This document shows positions 50,869 through 60,090 of a stretch of 64,000 nucleotides of DNA, piece by piece (the stretch's first letter is position 1; every line of letters begins with the position of its first letter). The notes below the pieces were generated by a model that saw only the letters and a list, made by a program, of their open reading frames with translations, did not search any database and was not told the origin of the DNA. The DNA is from Nitrospirillum amazonense (GTDB lineage: Bacteria; Pseudomonadota; Alphaproteobacteria; Azospirillales; Azospirillaceae), in NCBI RefSeq assembly GCF_007828035.1, contig NZ_VITV01000003.1, positions 620,001 to 684,000 on the forward strand. Direction: 5' to 3'. The position numbers and the translations under genes are program-made.

Positions 50869-52232
50869 GGCGGTTGGCCCATCCCCTGGCGCTTCTTCTC
50901 CTGTGCGCCTGCACCGGCCCCAGGCCGGAGGCGCCGCTGACCGCCGCCGTGGAGCCGCCGCCCGCCTGGCGTGGTCGCGATACCGCCGATGGCGCCGTGG
51001 AGGCCGCGTGGTGGCGGGCCTTCGGCGACCCGGTGCTGACCCGCATCGTCGACCAGGCCCTGGCTAACAACACCGACGTGATGGCGGGGGCCGCCCATGT
51101 GGCGGAGGCGCGGGCGCAATACCGCCTGGCGGAGGCCCAGCGCCTGCCCAACGTGGCCTTCGCCGCCGGCGGCGGCCGGCAGCGCGACGTCAGCCCCTTT
51201 GGTCAGCCGCGCCAGCAGACGGCCGGGCAGTGGCAGGCCACCGCCGCCTATGACCTCGATCTGTTCAGCCGCCTGGAAGATGCCAGCGAAGCCGCCCGCG
51301 CCACGCTGCTGGCGACGGAGGCGGCGCATGACAGCGTGCGCCTGGCCGTCGCCGCCTCGGCCGCCGCCGGCTATGTCGGGCTGCGGGCATTGGACGCCCG
51401 GCTGGATGTGCTGAAACGCACCCTGGCGGCGCGCGAAGCCTCCTTGCACCTGGCCCGGCGGCGGGCGGAGACGGGTTACGCCGCCCAGTTGGACCTGGCA
51501 CAGGCGCAAGCCGAATATGAGGCCACGGCCCAGCTCATCCCCGCCACCGAACTGGCGATCACCCGGCAGGAGGATGGCCTGAGCCTGCTGCTGGGTGAAA
51601 ACCCGCGCGCCATCGAGCGCGGACTGGACCTGGCCGGCCTGACGCCACCGCCGGTGCCGGCGGGCCTGCCGGCCGACCTGCTGCGCCGCCGGCCGGACAT
51701 CGCGCAGGCGGAACAGCAACTGGTGGCGGCCGACCACGGCCTGGACGCGGCACGCGCGGCCTTCCTGCCTGACGTGCAGCTGAGCGCCGCCGGCGGTACC
51801 GTGGTCAGCAGCCTGATCGACCCGGTCAACGTCTTCACCCTGGGCGGCAGCATCCTGGCACCCCTGTTCGACAGCGGCCGCCTGCGGGCCCAGGCCGACG
51901 GCGCGGCGGCCCGGCGGGACGCGGCAGCCTTCGGCTACCGCAAGGCGGCCCTGACCGCCTTCCGCGAGGTGGAGGACGGGCTGGCCGGCGTGCAGCGCAG
52001 CGGGGAGCAGGAGACGGTGCTGTTACGCCAGCGCGATGCCCTGGCCCGCACCCTGGCCATCGCCACCAGCCGCTACCGCGCCGGCTATTCCCCCTATCTG
52101 GAGCAGCTGGACGCAGAGCGCGGCCTGCTGTCGGCGGAATTGGCCCTGGTGCAGTCACGCGCCGACCGGTTGGCCGCCGCCATTACCCTCGCCCAGGCGC
52201 TGGGCGGCGGCTGGCGCCCCACCTCACCGTGA
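50865..52232 (+). CDS. Outer membrane efflux lipoprotein, NodT/OprM family
   Basis: A 455-residue TolC-like trimeric channel subunit. Lipobox LLLCAC near residue 15-20 indicates acylation. Two OEP repeats form the coiled-coil barrel (WWRAFGDPVLTRIVDQALANN, LARRRAETGYAAQLDLAQAQAEYE, DLLRRRPDIAQAEQQLVAADHGLDAARAAFLPDVQL). Completes the tripartite efflux system with the two preceding genes. No clear terminator follows within the gap. Confidence 0.93.
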   Translation: MRRLAHPLALLLLCACTGPRPEAPLTAAVEPPPAWRGRDTADGAVEAAWWRAFGDPVLTRIVDQALANNTDVMAGAAHVAEARAQYRLAEAQRLPNVAFAAGGGRQRDVSPFGQPRQQTAGQWQATAAYDLDLFSRLEDASEAARATLLATEAAHDSVRLAVAASAAAGYVGLRALDARLDVLKRTLAAREASLHLARRRAETGYAAQLDLAQAQAEYEATAQLIPATELAITRQEDGLSLLLGENPRAIERGLDLAGLTPPPVPAGLPADLLRRRPDIAQAEQQLVAADHGLDAARAAFLPDVQLSAAGGTVVSSLIDPVNVFTLGGSILAPLFDSGRLRAQADGAAARRDAAAFGYRKAALTAFREVEDGLAGVQRSGEQETVLLRQRDALARTLAIATSRYRAGYSPYLEQLDAERGLLSAELALVQSRADRLAAAITLAQALGGGWRPTSP

Positions 52233-52595
52233 GGCGCCACAATCCTCGGCTGTATGTGCGGCTGCGGTAGCGCGCGGATATCACCGGAAGGCGATCTATA
52301 TCCTCCGTGACGCATATTTTTTGGTAGGTCGCTGATATGGTTCGCAAATCCATTCCGTCCAGGGTGAAGCCGGGGAGCATGGCCCCAGCTTCAAGAATTC
52401 AGCGTTTTGCGATCAAATAATAAGCAAAGCGTTCTATATTCAACAAAGCCTCGAACTACATAAATAGACACCAGTCCGCCTTCAATTGGTTTCGTCGCCG
52501 AACTAACAGGCTTGACTGGAGAATTTCGCCTATCTTTCATATTTCTCCTCTACTATTACCGCTATGCAGCATTCTTCCTGAAATGAGGAAACTTC
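52233..52595. other. Intergenic region upstream of the DUF3141 operon
   Basis: A 363-base gap, AT-rich from about 52300 to 52590. It should hold the end of the efflux transcript and the promoter of the DUF3141-pta-ackA-fabI operon. I see no strong hairpin, gene or clear -35/-10 pair. Confidence 0.5.
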
Positions 52596-54821
52596 ATGGA
52601 TACGGCATCGGCGGCCATCGCGACGACCCCCACGCGGACGGAATCGCCGCCCCTCGCCCCCTGGGCCACCCTGGCCCGGCAGGCCGTGGATTACTGGGTG
52701 GACGCGGGCCAGCGCTCCCTGCTGTTCCTGGATGTGCTGCGCCAGCGCGGCAACGACCATTTCCGCTATATGGACGAGGCTTGGCCCAACGTCCTGAGCT
52801 TCCCCTACGAGCTGGTGACGGACGGACGGACGCTGGCGCGGCCGGTCAACTACTGCCTGGTACGCATCCTGCCGCCAGACGGACGGCCCACCAATCCCCG
52901 CCTGCGTCCCTTCGTCGTCTTCGATCCCCGCGCCGGCCACGGCCCCGGCATCGGCGGCATGAAGCATGACAGCGAAATCGGCGTAGCCCTGGCGGAAGGG
53001 CATCCCTGCTATTTCGTGGGCTTCCTGCCCCAGCCGGTGCCGGGCCAGACGGTGGAGGATGTCTGCCGGGCGGAGGCCACTTTCGTGGAAACGGTGGCCG
53101 GCCTGCATCCGGAGGCGGACGGCAAGCCCAGCCTGATCGGCAATTGCCAGGCCGGCTGGCAGGTGATGATGATGGCCGCCACCCGGCCGGACCTGACGGG
53201 CCCCATCGTGCTGGCGGGGTCGCCGCTGTCGTACTGGGCGGGGGTGCATGCCAAGAACCCGCTGCGCTATCTGGGCGGACTGCTGGGCGGCACCTGGCTG
53301 ACGACGCTGAGCGGCGATTTGGGCAACGGCATCTTCGACGGCGCCGCCCTGATCGCCAATTTCGAGAGCATGAACCCCGCCAACACCCTGTGGAAAAAGA
53401 ACTACGCCGTCTATTCCAGAGTGGACACGGAAGGCCCGCGCTTCCTGGAGTTCGAACGCTGGTGGGGCAGCCCCATCCTGCTGAACGCGGGGGAGATGCA
53501 ATACATCGCCGATGAGCTGTTCCTGGGCAACCGCCTGACCCGGGGCGGCATCGCCCTGTCGGACGGCACCAAGGTCGATTTGCGGGCCATCAAGTCACCC
53601 ATCGTCGTCTTCTGCTCCTGGGGGGACGACATCACCCCGCCACAGCAGGCGCTGGACTGGATCCTGGATCTCTACGACAGCGACGCGGAATTGGCGGCCG
53701 GCGGCCAGACCATCGTCTATTCCCTGCACCCCAGCATCGGCCACCTGGGCATCTTCGTCTCCGCCAAGGTCGCGGCCAAGGAGCATGACGAGTTCACCCG
53801 GACCATGGATCTGATCGACGTCCTGCCGCCGGGCCTATATGAGGCGGTGTTCACGGAAAAAACGGGCGTGGCCCATGCCGAGCTGGTGTCCGGCCATTAC
53901 CTGACCCGTTTCGAGCGGCGCTGCCTGGACGACATCCGCGCGCTGGGCGGCAACGACGCGCGCGACGACCGCCGCTTCGCCACCGTGGCCCGCGTCTCCG
54001 CCCTGAACCGCGACCTGTATGGCCGCACCCTGCGCCCGGTTGTTAAGCGCATGGCGACGGACCAGGGCGCGGAGTGGCTGCGGCGGATGCACCCCAACCG
54101 CCTGCGCTTCGAGATCTTCTCCGACAAGAACCCGATGATGCTGCCCGTCGCCGGCTTGGCGAACGTCGTCCGCGCCCACCGCCGGCCCGTGGCGGACGAC
54201 AACCCCTTCCTGAAGGCGCAGGAGACGATGTCGGACGGCATCGTGGAGATGCTGGACACGTGGCGTGACCTGCGCGATCTAGCGACGGAGACCTTCTTCC
54301 TGACCTTCTACGGCTCCGCCCTGCTCCAAGCCGCCGTCGGCGTGAACGCCTCGACGCGGGACCGGCCGGTGCTGGCCGACCTTGAGGATGCAGAGGTCGG
54401 CGCCAACCGGCTGCGCCAGGGCGGCATCCCCGCAGCCGTCGTCCGCGGCCTGCTGTACGTCCTGCAGGCGGATGCCCATGCCGGCGCCGACGAGCGGCGC
54501 TTCGCCGTGCTGCGAGCCCTGCGCGACCAGGCCCCGGCGCAGGCGCGCCTGACCCTGGCCCAGTTCAAGGCCCTGGTGCGGGAGCAGTCGGCCCTGCTGC
54601 ACCGGGACACGGCGGCGGCCATGGCGGCCCTTTCCGACTTGCTGCCGGCGGACCCGGAGGCGCGCGCCCGCGCCGCCGACGCCTTGCGCCAGGTGGTCGA
54701 GGCGGGGGAGGCGCCAGGCCCCGACGTGACGGCACGCCTGGACAAGGTGACGGCGCTGTTCCAGGCCGTACCCCCGCCGGCGGCGCCCAAGCCCCGCCGC
54801 CGCACCTCCGCCATCGCCTGA
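52596..54821 (+). CDS. DUF3141 alpha/beta-hydrolase (PHA-synthase-like) protein
   Basis: A 741-residue protein of the DUF3141 family. Residues ~90-330 are an alpha/beta-hydrolase fold related to class III PHA synthases (RPFVVFDPRAGHGPGIGG, SLIGNCQAGWQVMMMAA). The nucleophile elbow reads G-N-C-Q-A-G, with Cys as in PHA synthases. His in SLHPSIGHLGIF (~380) and Asp in SWGDDITPP complete a probable triad. The C-terminal ~350 residues are helical and specific to the family. No signal peptide. The gene starts an operon with phosphate acetyltransferase, acetate kinase and FabI, an arrangement I know from other Rhodospirillales, so acyl-CoA/acyl-phosphate metabolism linked to polyhydroxyalkanoate is likely; the reaction is not known. 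Confidence 0.85.
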   Translation: MDTASAAIATTPTRTESPPLAPWATLARQAVDYWVDAGQRSLLFLDVLRQRGNDHFRYMDEAWPNVLSFPYELVTDGRTLARPVNYCLVRILPPDGRPTNPRLRPFVVFDPRAGHGPGIGGMKHDSEIGVALAEGHPCYFVGFLPQPVPGQTVEDVCRAEATFVETVAGLHPEADGKPSLIGNCQAGWQVMMMAATRPDLTGPIVLAGSPLSYWAGVHAKNPLRYLGGLLGGTWLTTLSGDLGNGIFDGAALIANFESMNPANTLWKKNYAVYSRVDTEGPRFLEFERWWGSPILLNAGEMQYIADELFLGNRLTRGGIALSDGTKVDLRAIKSPIVVFCSWGDDITPPQQALDWILDLYDSDAELAAGGQTIVYSLHPSIGHLGIFVSAKVAAKEHDEFTRTMDLIDVLPPGLYEAVFTEKTGVAHAELVSGHYLTRFERRCLDDIRALGGNDARDDRRFATVARVSALNRDLYGRTLRPVVKRMATDQGAEWLRRMHPNRLRFEIFSDKNPMMLPVAGLANVVRAHRRPVADDNPFLKAQETMSDGIVEMLDTWRDLRDLATETFFLTFYGSALLQAAVGVNASTRDRPVLADLEDAEVGANRLRQGGIPAAVVRGLLYVLQADAHAGADERRFAVLRALRDQAPAQARLTLAQFKALVREQSALLHRDTAAAMAALSDLLPADPEARARAADALRQVVEAGEAPGPDVTARLDKVTALFQAVPPPAAPKPRRRTSAIA

Positions 54822-54845
54822 AACCGCCCCGCTATGGAGACCGCC

Positions 54846-55829
54846 ATGGACAGCCCGACCGCCGCGACCACCCCCACGGTGCAGGCCGACATCGCCCGGC
54901 ACAAGAAGTACCAGCGCCTGATCGCCGCCGCCCACCAAGCCGGCCCGCCGCCAACGGCGGTGGCCCACCCGTGCGACCTGAGCGCGCTGGAGGGGGCGGT
55001 GGACGGCGCCCGCCTCGGCCTGATCGCCCCCATCCTGGTGGGACCCGAGGCGCGCATCCGCGCCGTGGCGGAGCAGGCGGGCCTGGACATCGGCACCCTG
55101 CCCATCGTCGACACGCCGCACAGCGTCGCCTCCGCCCAGCGGGCGGTGGAACTGGTGCGGGAGGGCAAGGCCGAGGCCCTGATGAAAGGCAGCCTGCACA
55201 CGGATGAGCTGATGGGCGCCGTGGTCAAGACGGACACCGGCCTGCGCACCGCCCGCCGCCTCAGCCATTGCTTCGTCATGGACATTCCGGGGCATGACGA
55301 TCCGCTGATCATCACCGACGCCGCCGTCAACATCGCGCCCACGCTGGCGGAGAAGGTGGACATCGTTCAGAACGCCATCGACTTGGCCTTGATCCTGGGC
55401 TTCGGCGAGGTGCGCGTCGCCATCCTGTCGGCGGTGGAAACGGTGAACCCCAAGATCCCCTCCACCATCGAGGCCGCCGCCCTGTGCAAGATGGCGGAGC
55501 GCGGGCAGATCACCGGCGCCATCCTGGACGGCCCCCTGGCGCTGGACAACGCCATCAGCCCCCAGGCCGCCACCATCAAGCACCTGACCTCCCCCGTCGC
55601 CGGCCATGCCAACGTCATCCTGGTGCCGGATCTGGAGGCGGGGAACATGCTGGCCAAGAGCCTGACCTTCCTGGCCGGTGCGGACGCCGCCGGCATCGTG
55701 CTGGGCGCCCGGGTCCCCATCATCCTGACCAGCCGGGCCGACAGTGTGCCGGCACGCCTGGCTTCTTGCGCGGTGGCGGCCCTGATCGCCCGCCACCGCC
55801 GCACCCTCTCGGCCAAGGCGGTGGGGTAA
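54846..55829 (+). CDS. Phosphate acetyl/butyryltransferase
   Basis: A 327-residue short-type phosphotransacetylase that exchanges acyl-CoA and acyl-phosphate. It lacks the N-terminal DRTGG domains of long Pta and resembles phosphate butyryltransferase or the C-terminal half of bifunctional enoyl-CoA hydratase/Pta (EALMKGSLHTDELMGAVV, DAAVNIAPTLAEKVDIVQNAIDLA, GPLALDNAISPQAA, VPDLEAGNMLAKSLTFLAGADAAGIVLGARVPIILTSRAD). The ATG at 54846 is preceded by GGAGA; an in-frame ATG four codons earlier lacks one. Together with acetate kinase it should make ATP from an acyl-CoA or activate acids; acetyl, propionyl or butyryl cannot be told apart. Confidence 0.9.
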   Translation: MDSPTAATTPTVQADIARHKKYQRLIAAAHQAGPPPTAVAHPCDLSALEGAVDGARLGLIAPILVGPEARIRAVAEQAGLDIGTLPIVDTPHSVASAQRAVELVREGKAEALMKGSLHTDELMGAVVKTDTGLRTARRLSHCFVMDIPGHDDPLIITDAAVNIAPTLAEKVDIVQNAIDLALILGFGEVRVAILSAVETVNPKIPSTIEAAALCKMAERGQITGAILDGPLALDNAISPQAATIKHLTSPVAGHANVILVPDLEAGNMLAKSLTFLAGADAAGIVLGARVPIILTSRADSVPARLASCAVAALIARHRRTLSAKAVG

Positions 55830-55833
55830 GCCC

Positions 55834-57048
55834 ATGCGCCGGAGAAAGATCAGCAACGCCATCATCGTCATCAACGCCGGCTCCTCCAGCATCAAGTTCT
55901 CGCTGTTCGCGGATGAGACCCGGCAGCTGGAACTGTTCCTGAAGGGCCAGATCGAGGGGCTGCGCACCGACAACGCCCACTTCATCGCCCGCCATCCCGC
56001 CGGCGACGTGGTGGGGGAGCGGCGCTGGACCGGTGCCGAGGCCGGTGCCTTCGACCATGACGCCGCCACGCGCTTCCTGATGGCGTTCATCAACACCCAT
56101 CTGGAAGGCCACACGGTGGAGGCGGTGGGCCATCGCATCGTCCACGGCGGCGGCGACTTCACCGCCCCGGCGGCGCTGAACGCCGCCGTGCTGGACCGGC
56201 TGGCCGCCTTCGTGCCCCTGGCGCCCCTGCACCAGCGGCACAACCTGGCACCAGCGCGCAGCATCCTGGCCAGCACGCCCGGCCTGTTCCAGGTCGGCTG
56301 CTTCGATACCGCCTTCCACGCCACCCAGCCGGTCCTGGCCCAGGCCTTCGCCCTGCCGGCGGACATCACCGACCGGGGCGTGCGCCGCTATGGCTTCCAC
56401 GGCCTGTCCTACGAGTACATCGCTGGCCAGCTGCCGGCCCTGGGGCTGGGCGACGCCAAGGTCATCGTCGCCCACCTGGGCAACGGCGCCAGCCTGTGCG
56501 CCATCGATGCCGGGCGCAGTGTCGCCAGCACCATGGGCTTCACCGCCGTGGAGGGCCTGCCCATGGGAACCCGCAGCGGCACCCTGGACCCCGGCGTGCT
56601 GTTGTACCTGATGGATGAGATGCACATGGGGCCGCGCGACCTGGAAAAGCTGCTCTACCAGCGGTCCGGCCTGCTGGGCGTCTCCGGCATTTCCAGCGAC
56701 ATGCGCACGCTGGAAACCTCGCCCGAACCCCGGGCCAAGCTGGCGGTGGACCTGTTCACCTATCGCATCGGGCGGGAGATCGGGTCGCTGGCGGCGGCGC
56801 TGGGCGGGCTGGACGCCCTGGTCTTCACCGCCGGCATCGGGGAACACAGCGCCGGCGTGCGCGAGGCGGTCTGCCGCCACACCGCCTGGCTGGGGGTGGA
56901 GCTGGACAGCGGGGCCAATGCGCACCCCGGTGAGGGTGCCGCGCGCATCAGCACGCCTGACAGCCGCACGGCCGTCTGGATCGTGCCCACGGATGAGGAA
57001 CAGATGATCGCCCGCCACACGCGGCGCCTGCTGACGGGAGCGAACTGA
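55834..57048 (+). CDS. ackA: Acetate/propionate kinase
   Basis: A 404-residue acetokinase-family enzyme (ATP + acetate to acetyl phosphate). Signatures: IIVINAGSSSIKFSLF near the N-terminus, GHRIVHGGGDF (~105), FDTAFHATQP (catalytic Asp ~150), RYGFHGLSYEYI (catalytic His ~188), AHLGNGASLCAI, and FTAGIGEHSAGVRE. Length is typical. Starts 4 bases after the phosphotransacetylase stop; stop overlaps fabI (TGATG). Confidence 0.94.
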   Translation: MRRRKISNAIIVINAGSSSIKFSLFADETRQLELFLKGQIEGLRTDNAHFIARHPAGDVVGERRWTGAEAGAFDHDAATRFLMAFINTHLEGHTVEAVGHRIVHGGGDFTAPAALNAAVLDRLAAFVPLAPLHQRHNLAPARSILASTPGLFQVGCFDTAFHATQPVLAQAFALPADITDRGVRRYGFHGLSYEYIAGQLPALGLGDAKVIVAHLGNGASLCAIDAGRSVASTMGFTAVEGLPMGTRSGTLDPGVLLYLMDEMHMGPRDLEKLLYQRSGLLGVSGISSDMRTLETSPEPRAKLAVDLFTYRIGREIGSLAAALGGLDALVFTAGIGEHSAGVREAVCRHTAWLGVELDSGANAHPGEGAARISTPDSRTAVWIVPTDEEQMIARHTRRLLTGAN

Positions 57049-57845
57049 TGAGCACCGAGACATCCAATCTGCCCACCCCCCACCGCATCCTGGCCGGCAA
57101 GCGCGCCCTGGTGGTGGGCATCGCCAACGACCAGTCCATCGCCTATGGCTGCGCCAAGGCCTTCCACGAGGTGGGGGCGGACCTGGCCCTGACCTACCTG
57201 AACGACAAGGCCAAGCCGCATGTGGAACCCCTGGCGCGGGAACTGGGCGCCCGCCTGTTCCTGCCCCTGGACGTGACGGCGCCGGGACAGCTGGAGGCGG
57301 TATTCGACGCGGTGCGCGAAACCTGGGGCGGGCTGGACATCCTGGTGCATTCCATCGCCTATGCCCCCAAGGAGGATCTGAAGGGCGGCCTGCTGGACTG
57401 CTCAGCCGAGGGCTTCGCCCGTGCCATGGACATCTCCTGCCATTCCTTCATCCGCATGGCCAAGCTGGCGGCTCCCCTGATGGCTGACGGCGGCGCCATG
57501 TTCGCCATGAGCTATCTGGGTGCCGACCGCGTGGTGCCCAATTACAACGTCATGGGGCCCGTCAAGGCAGCGCTGGAGGCGTCGTGCCGCTACCTGGCGC
57601 ATGAGCTGGGACCACAGCGCATTCGCGTGCACGCCCTGTCGCCCGGTCCGCTGATGACCCGTGCGGCATCCGGTCTCAAGGACTTCGATCGCCTCCTGAA
57701 CGACGCCATAAGCCGCGCGCCGGTTGGGGAATTGGTCGATATCATGGACGTCGGCTACACCTGCGCCTACCTGGCCAGCCCCTTCGCCCGGCGCCTGACG
57801 GGCAGCACCCTTTATATCGATGGGGGTGCCAACATCGTGGCATGA
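57048..57845 (+). CDS. fabI: Enoyl-[acyl-carrier-protein] reductase FabI
   Basis: A 265-residue NADH-dependent enoyl-ACP reductase of the SDR superfamily, cytoplasmic. It has the FabI cofactor motif ALVVGIANDQSIAYGCAKAF, LVHSIAYAP, and the active-site Tyr/Lys pair Y-x6-K in SYLGADRVVPNYNVMGPVKAALEAS, ending with GSTLYIDGGANIVA. Its place as last gene of the DUF3141-pta-ackA operon, rather than with fatty acid synthesis genes, suggests a second FabI dedicated to this module. No terminator hairpin was seen in the 206-base gap (57846-58051) that follows. Confidence 0.92.
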   Translation: MSTETSNLPTPHRILAGKRALVVGIANDQSIAYGCAKAFHEVGADLALTYLNDKAKPHVEPLARELGARLFLPLDVTAPGQLEAVFDAVRETWGGLDILVHSIAYAPKEDLKGGLLDCSAEGFARAMDISCHSFIRMAKLAAPLMADGGAMFAMSYLGADRVVPNYNVMGPVKAALEASCRYLAHELGPQRIRVHALSPGPLMTRAASGLKDFDRLLNDAISRAPVGELVDIMDVGYTCAYLASPFARRLTGSTLYIDGGANIVA

Positions 57846-58051
57846 CCCGCCCAGAGGGCCCATCTGCCATGTAGTAAAATTACCGCCTTTAACCGGAATT
57901 TCGCATATCCCCGTGTTGTTGTCGGCGGGCGAAGCGGTTACCATCGCCGCCAACCGGACCGGGCAACCGTTGGCCATGCCGACGATGCGCCCGGGCACCG
58001 TTTCCAACCGGCCTTCACTTCTGGGGCGGCCCGCCAGGGCCGAAAACAACA

Positions 58052-59470
58052 ATGCGTCGCCACCGCCGTGCCAAGATCGTCGCCACCGTCGGACCCGCCA
58101 GCAACTCACCCGAGATGCTGAAGGCGCTGTTCCTGGCGGGGGTGGACACCTTCCGCCTGAACTTCAGCCATGGCACCCATGAGGACCATGCCAAGGTCCA
58201 CGCCCACATCCGGGCGCTGGAAAAGGAAGTGGGCCGGCCCATCGGCATCCTGCAGGACCTGCAGGGCCCCAAGATCCGCGTCGGCACCATCAAGGACGGC
58301 AAGATCGCGGTGGCCAAGGGTGACACCATCCGTTTCGTGCTGAAGGGCCAGGACGGCGACCGCGACGCCATCCCCCTGCCGCACCCCGAGATTTTCGCCG
58401 CCGTCCTGCCGGGCCATCACCTGCTGATCGACGACGGCCGCGTGCGGGTGAAGGTGACCAGCCTGGGCGACGACAGCATGACGGCAGAGGTCGTGGTGGG
58501 CGGCATCATCTCCAACCGCAAGGGCGTGAACCTGCCCGGCACCCTGCTGAACCTGTCGCCCCTGACCGCCAAGGATCGCGCCGACCTGGAATTCGGCCTC
58601 AACCTGGGCGTGGACTGGGTGGCCCTGTCCTTCGTGCAGAAGCCCAGCGACATGATCGAGGCGCGCGGCCTGATCGGCGACCGCGCCGGCCTGATGGCCA
58701 AGATCGAGAAGCCGCAGGCCCTGGACCAGATCGACGACATCATCCGCCTGTCGGACGCCATCATGGTGGCCCGCGGCGACCTGGGCGTGGAAATCCCGCA
58801 GGAGGAGGTGCCCGGCCGCCAGAAGGAACTGGTGCGCGCCTGCCGCCTGGCGGTGAAGCCGGTCATCGTCGCCACCCAGATGCTGGACAGCATGGTGGCC
58901 GCCCCGACCCCCACCCGCGCCGAGGCATCGGACGTGGCCACCGCCATCTATGACGGCGCCGACGCCGTCATGCTGTCGGCGGAATCCGCCAGCGGCGCCT
59001 ATCCGCTGGAAGCAGTGTCCATGATGGACCGCATCATCGCCACGACCGAGCGGCACAAGCTGTACCACTCCCTCATCCGCGCGTCGGAGCCGGCGGAAGA
59101 GCAGACGCCGCCGCATGCCGTGGCCGCCGCCGCCGCCGACCTGGCGGAAGCCGTGCGGGCGCCGGTCATCGTCGCCTTCACCTCCAGCGGCACCACCGCC
59201 GCCCGTATCGCCCGCAAGCGGCCGGAAGTGGCCATCCTGGCCATCACCGCCGACCAGGCCGTGTCGCGCCGCCTGTGCCTGCTGTGGGGCACGCACAGCG
59301 CCCTGTCGGAGGACATCCACTCCTACGAGCAGATGGTGGATGTCGCCACCACCATGTCGCAGAGCGCCGAGTTCGCCAAGCTGCACGACCAGATCATCGT
59401 CGTGGCCGGCATCCCCTTCGCCCAGGCCGGCACCACCAACAACCTGCGCATGCTGCAGATCGGCGGGTAA
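58052..59470 (+). CDS. pyk: Pyruvate kinase
   Basis: A 472-residue glycolytic enzyme (PEP + ADP to pyruvate + ATP). It shows KIVATVGPASNSPEMLKALFLAGVDTFRLNFSHGTHEDH at the N-terminus, the B domain (~70-170), the signature LMAKIEKPQALDQIDDII (Lys/Glu), GDLGVEIPQEEVP, and the C-terminal regulatory domain (VIVAFTSSGTTAARIARKRPEVAILAITAD). Start at 58052 has a poor ribosome site; the sequence fits the family from there. Its position after the acetate module may be functional but there is a 206-base gap. A strong terminator follows. Confidence 0.95.
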   Translation: MRRHRRAKIVATVGPASNSPEMLKALFLAGVDTFRLNFSHGTHEDHAKVHAHIRALEKEVGRPIGILQDLQGPKIRVGTIKDGKIAVAKGDTIRFVLKGQDGDRDAIPLPHPEIFAAVLPGHHLLIDDGRVRVKVTSLGDDSMTAEVVVGGIISNRKGVNLPGTLLNLSPLTAKDRADLEFGLNLGVDWVALSFVQKPSDMIEARGLIGDRAGLMAKIEKPQALDQIDDIIRLSDAIMVARGDLGVEIPQEEVPGRQKELVRACRLAVKPVIVATQMLDSMVAAPTPTRAEASDVATAIYDGADAVMLSAESASGAYPLEAVSMMDRIIATTERHKLYHSLIRASEPAEEQTPPHAVAAAAADLAEAVRAPVIVAFTSSGTTAARIARKRPEVAILAITADQAVSRRLCLLWGTHSALSEDIHSYEQMVDVATTMSQSAEFAKLHDQIIVVAGIPFAQAGTTNNLRMLQIGG

Positions 59471-59524
59471 GGACACCCATGGGCACCGGGCGCAATCGCG
59501 TCCGGCTACTTGTGTTCAAAAGCA

Positions 59525-59552
59525 AACGGCGCCGCATCGCTGCGGCGCCGTT
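59525..59552. terminator. Bidirectional intrinsic terminator
   Basis: AACGGCGCCGCA (59525-59536) and TGCGGCGCCGTT (59541-59552) form a perfect 12-bp stem with TCGC loop, with T-runs on both strands (TTTTC; TTTGCTTTTG). It lies between pyk and the convergent VOC gene. Confidence 0.9.
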
Positions 59553-59573
59553 TTCATGAGATCGTGGAACCGG

Positions 59574-59957
59574 TCACTCGGGCTTGAAGCAATAGGCGGC
59601 CAGCTTGTTGCCGTCCAGGTCGCGGGCGTAGGCGGCATAGGCGTTGGGCGCCCAGCCACGGGGGCCCGGCTTGCCTTCGCACACACCGCCTTTTGCCAGG
59701 GCCTCCGCATGGAAGGCGTCGACCATGGCGCGATTGGGCGCCTCGAAACTTACCGTGACGCCGTTGCCGACGGTGGCGGGCTGGCCGTTGGCCGGCTTCA
59801 GCACGAAGAAGGACGGCTTGTCCTCACCCCAGATGGAACCGTTGTCGCCCAGGTCGGCCACCCGCTTCAGGCCCAGTTTGCCCAGCACGTCGTCATAGAA
59901 GCCCCGGGCCTTGGCCAGGTCGTTGGTGCCGACGGAAACGTGGGTGTAGATCGCCAT
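59574..59957 (-). CDS. VOC-family (glyoxalase-like) protein
   Basis: A 127-residue vicinal-oxygen-chelate protein (ITHVSVGTND-type start: YTHVSVGTNDLAKARGFYDDVLGKLGLKRV; FEAPNRAMVDAFHAEALAKGG; AAYARDLDGNKLAAYCFKP). The expected metal-ligand His and Glu are partly replaced (final strand has A-A-Y-C rather than E), so it may be a non-canonical member or a binding protein. The ATG at 59957 follows GGGGAGGAAGA. Single gene; TTGTTG-N16-TATAGT upstream could be its promoter. Confidence 0.85.
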   Translation of the reverse strand: MAIYTHVSVGTNDLAKARGFYDDVLGKLGLKRVADLGDNGSIWGEDKPSFFVLKPANGQPATVGNGVTVSFEAPNRAMVDAFHAEALAKGGVCEGKPGPRGWAPNAYAAYARDLDGNKLAAYCFKPE

Positions 59958-60051
59958 AGTCTTCCTCCCCTCAATTCTTCGCGGAATGGGTGGGATGACT
60001 ATAGACAGGCGGGAAAACTCAACAATGCTGCCATATGAGGATTGACTTTTT

Positions 60052-60073
60052 CCCTTGAAAAACAATTCAAGGG
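60052..60073. repeat. 22-bp inverted repeat between VOC gene and MFS operon
   Basis: CCCTTGAA (60052-60059) and TTCAAGGG (60066-60073) are perfect arms with a 6-base AT spacer; a further CCCTTG lies at 60081. It is about 95 bases upstream of the VOC start and 17 bases after the MFS stop. No T-run follows on the minus strand, so an operator for the VOC gene is more likely than a terminator. Confidence 0.4.
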
Positions 60074-60090
60074 TTTATTGTCCCTTGTCC

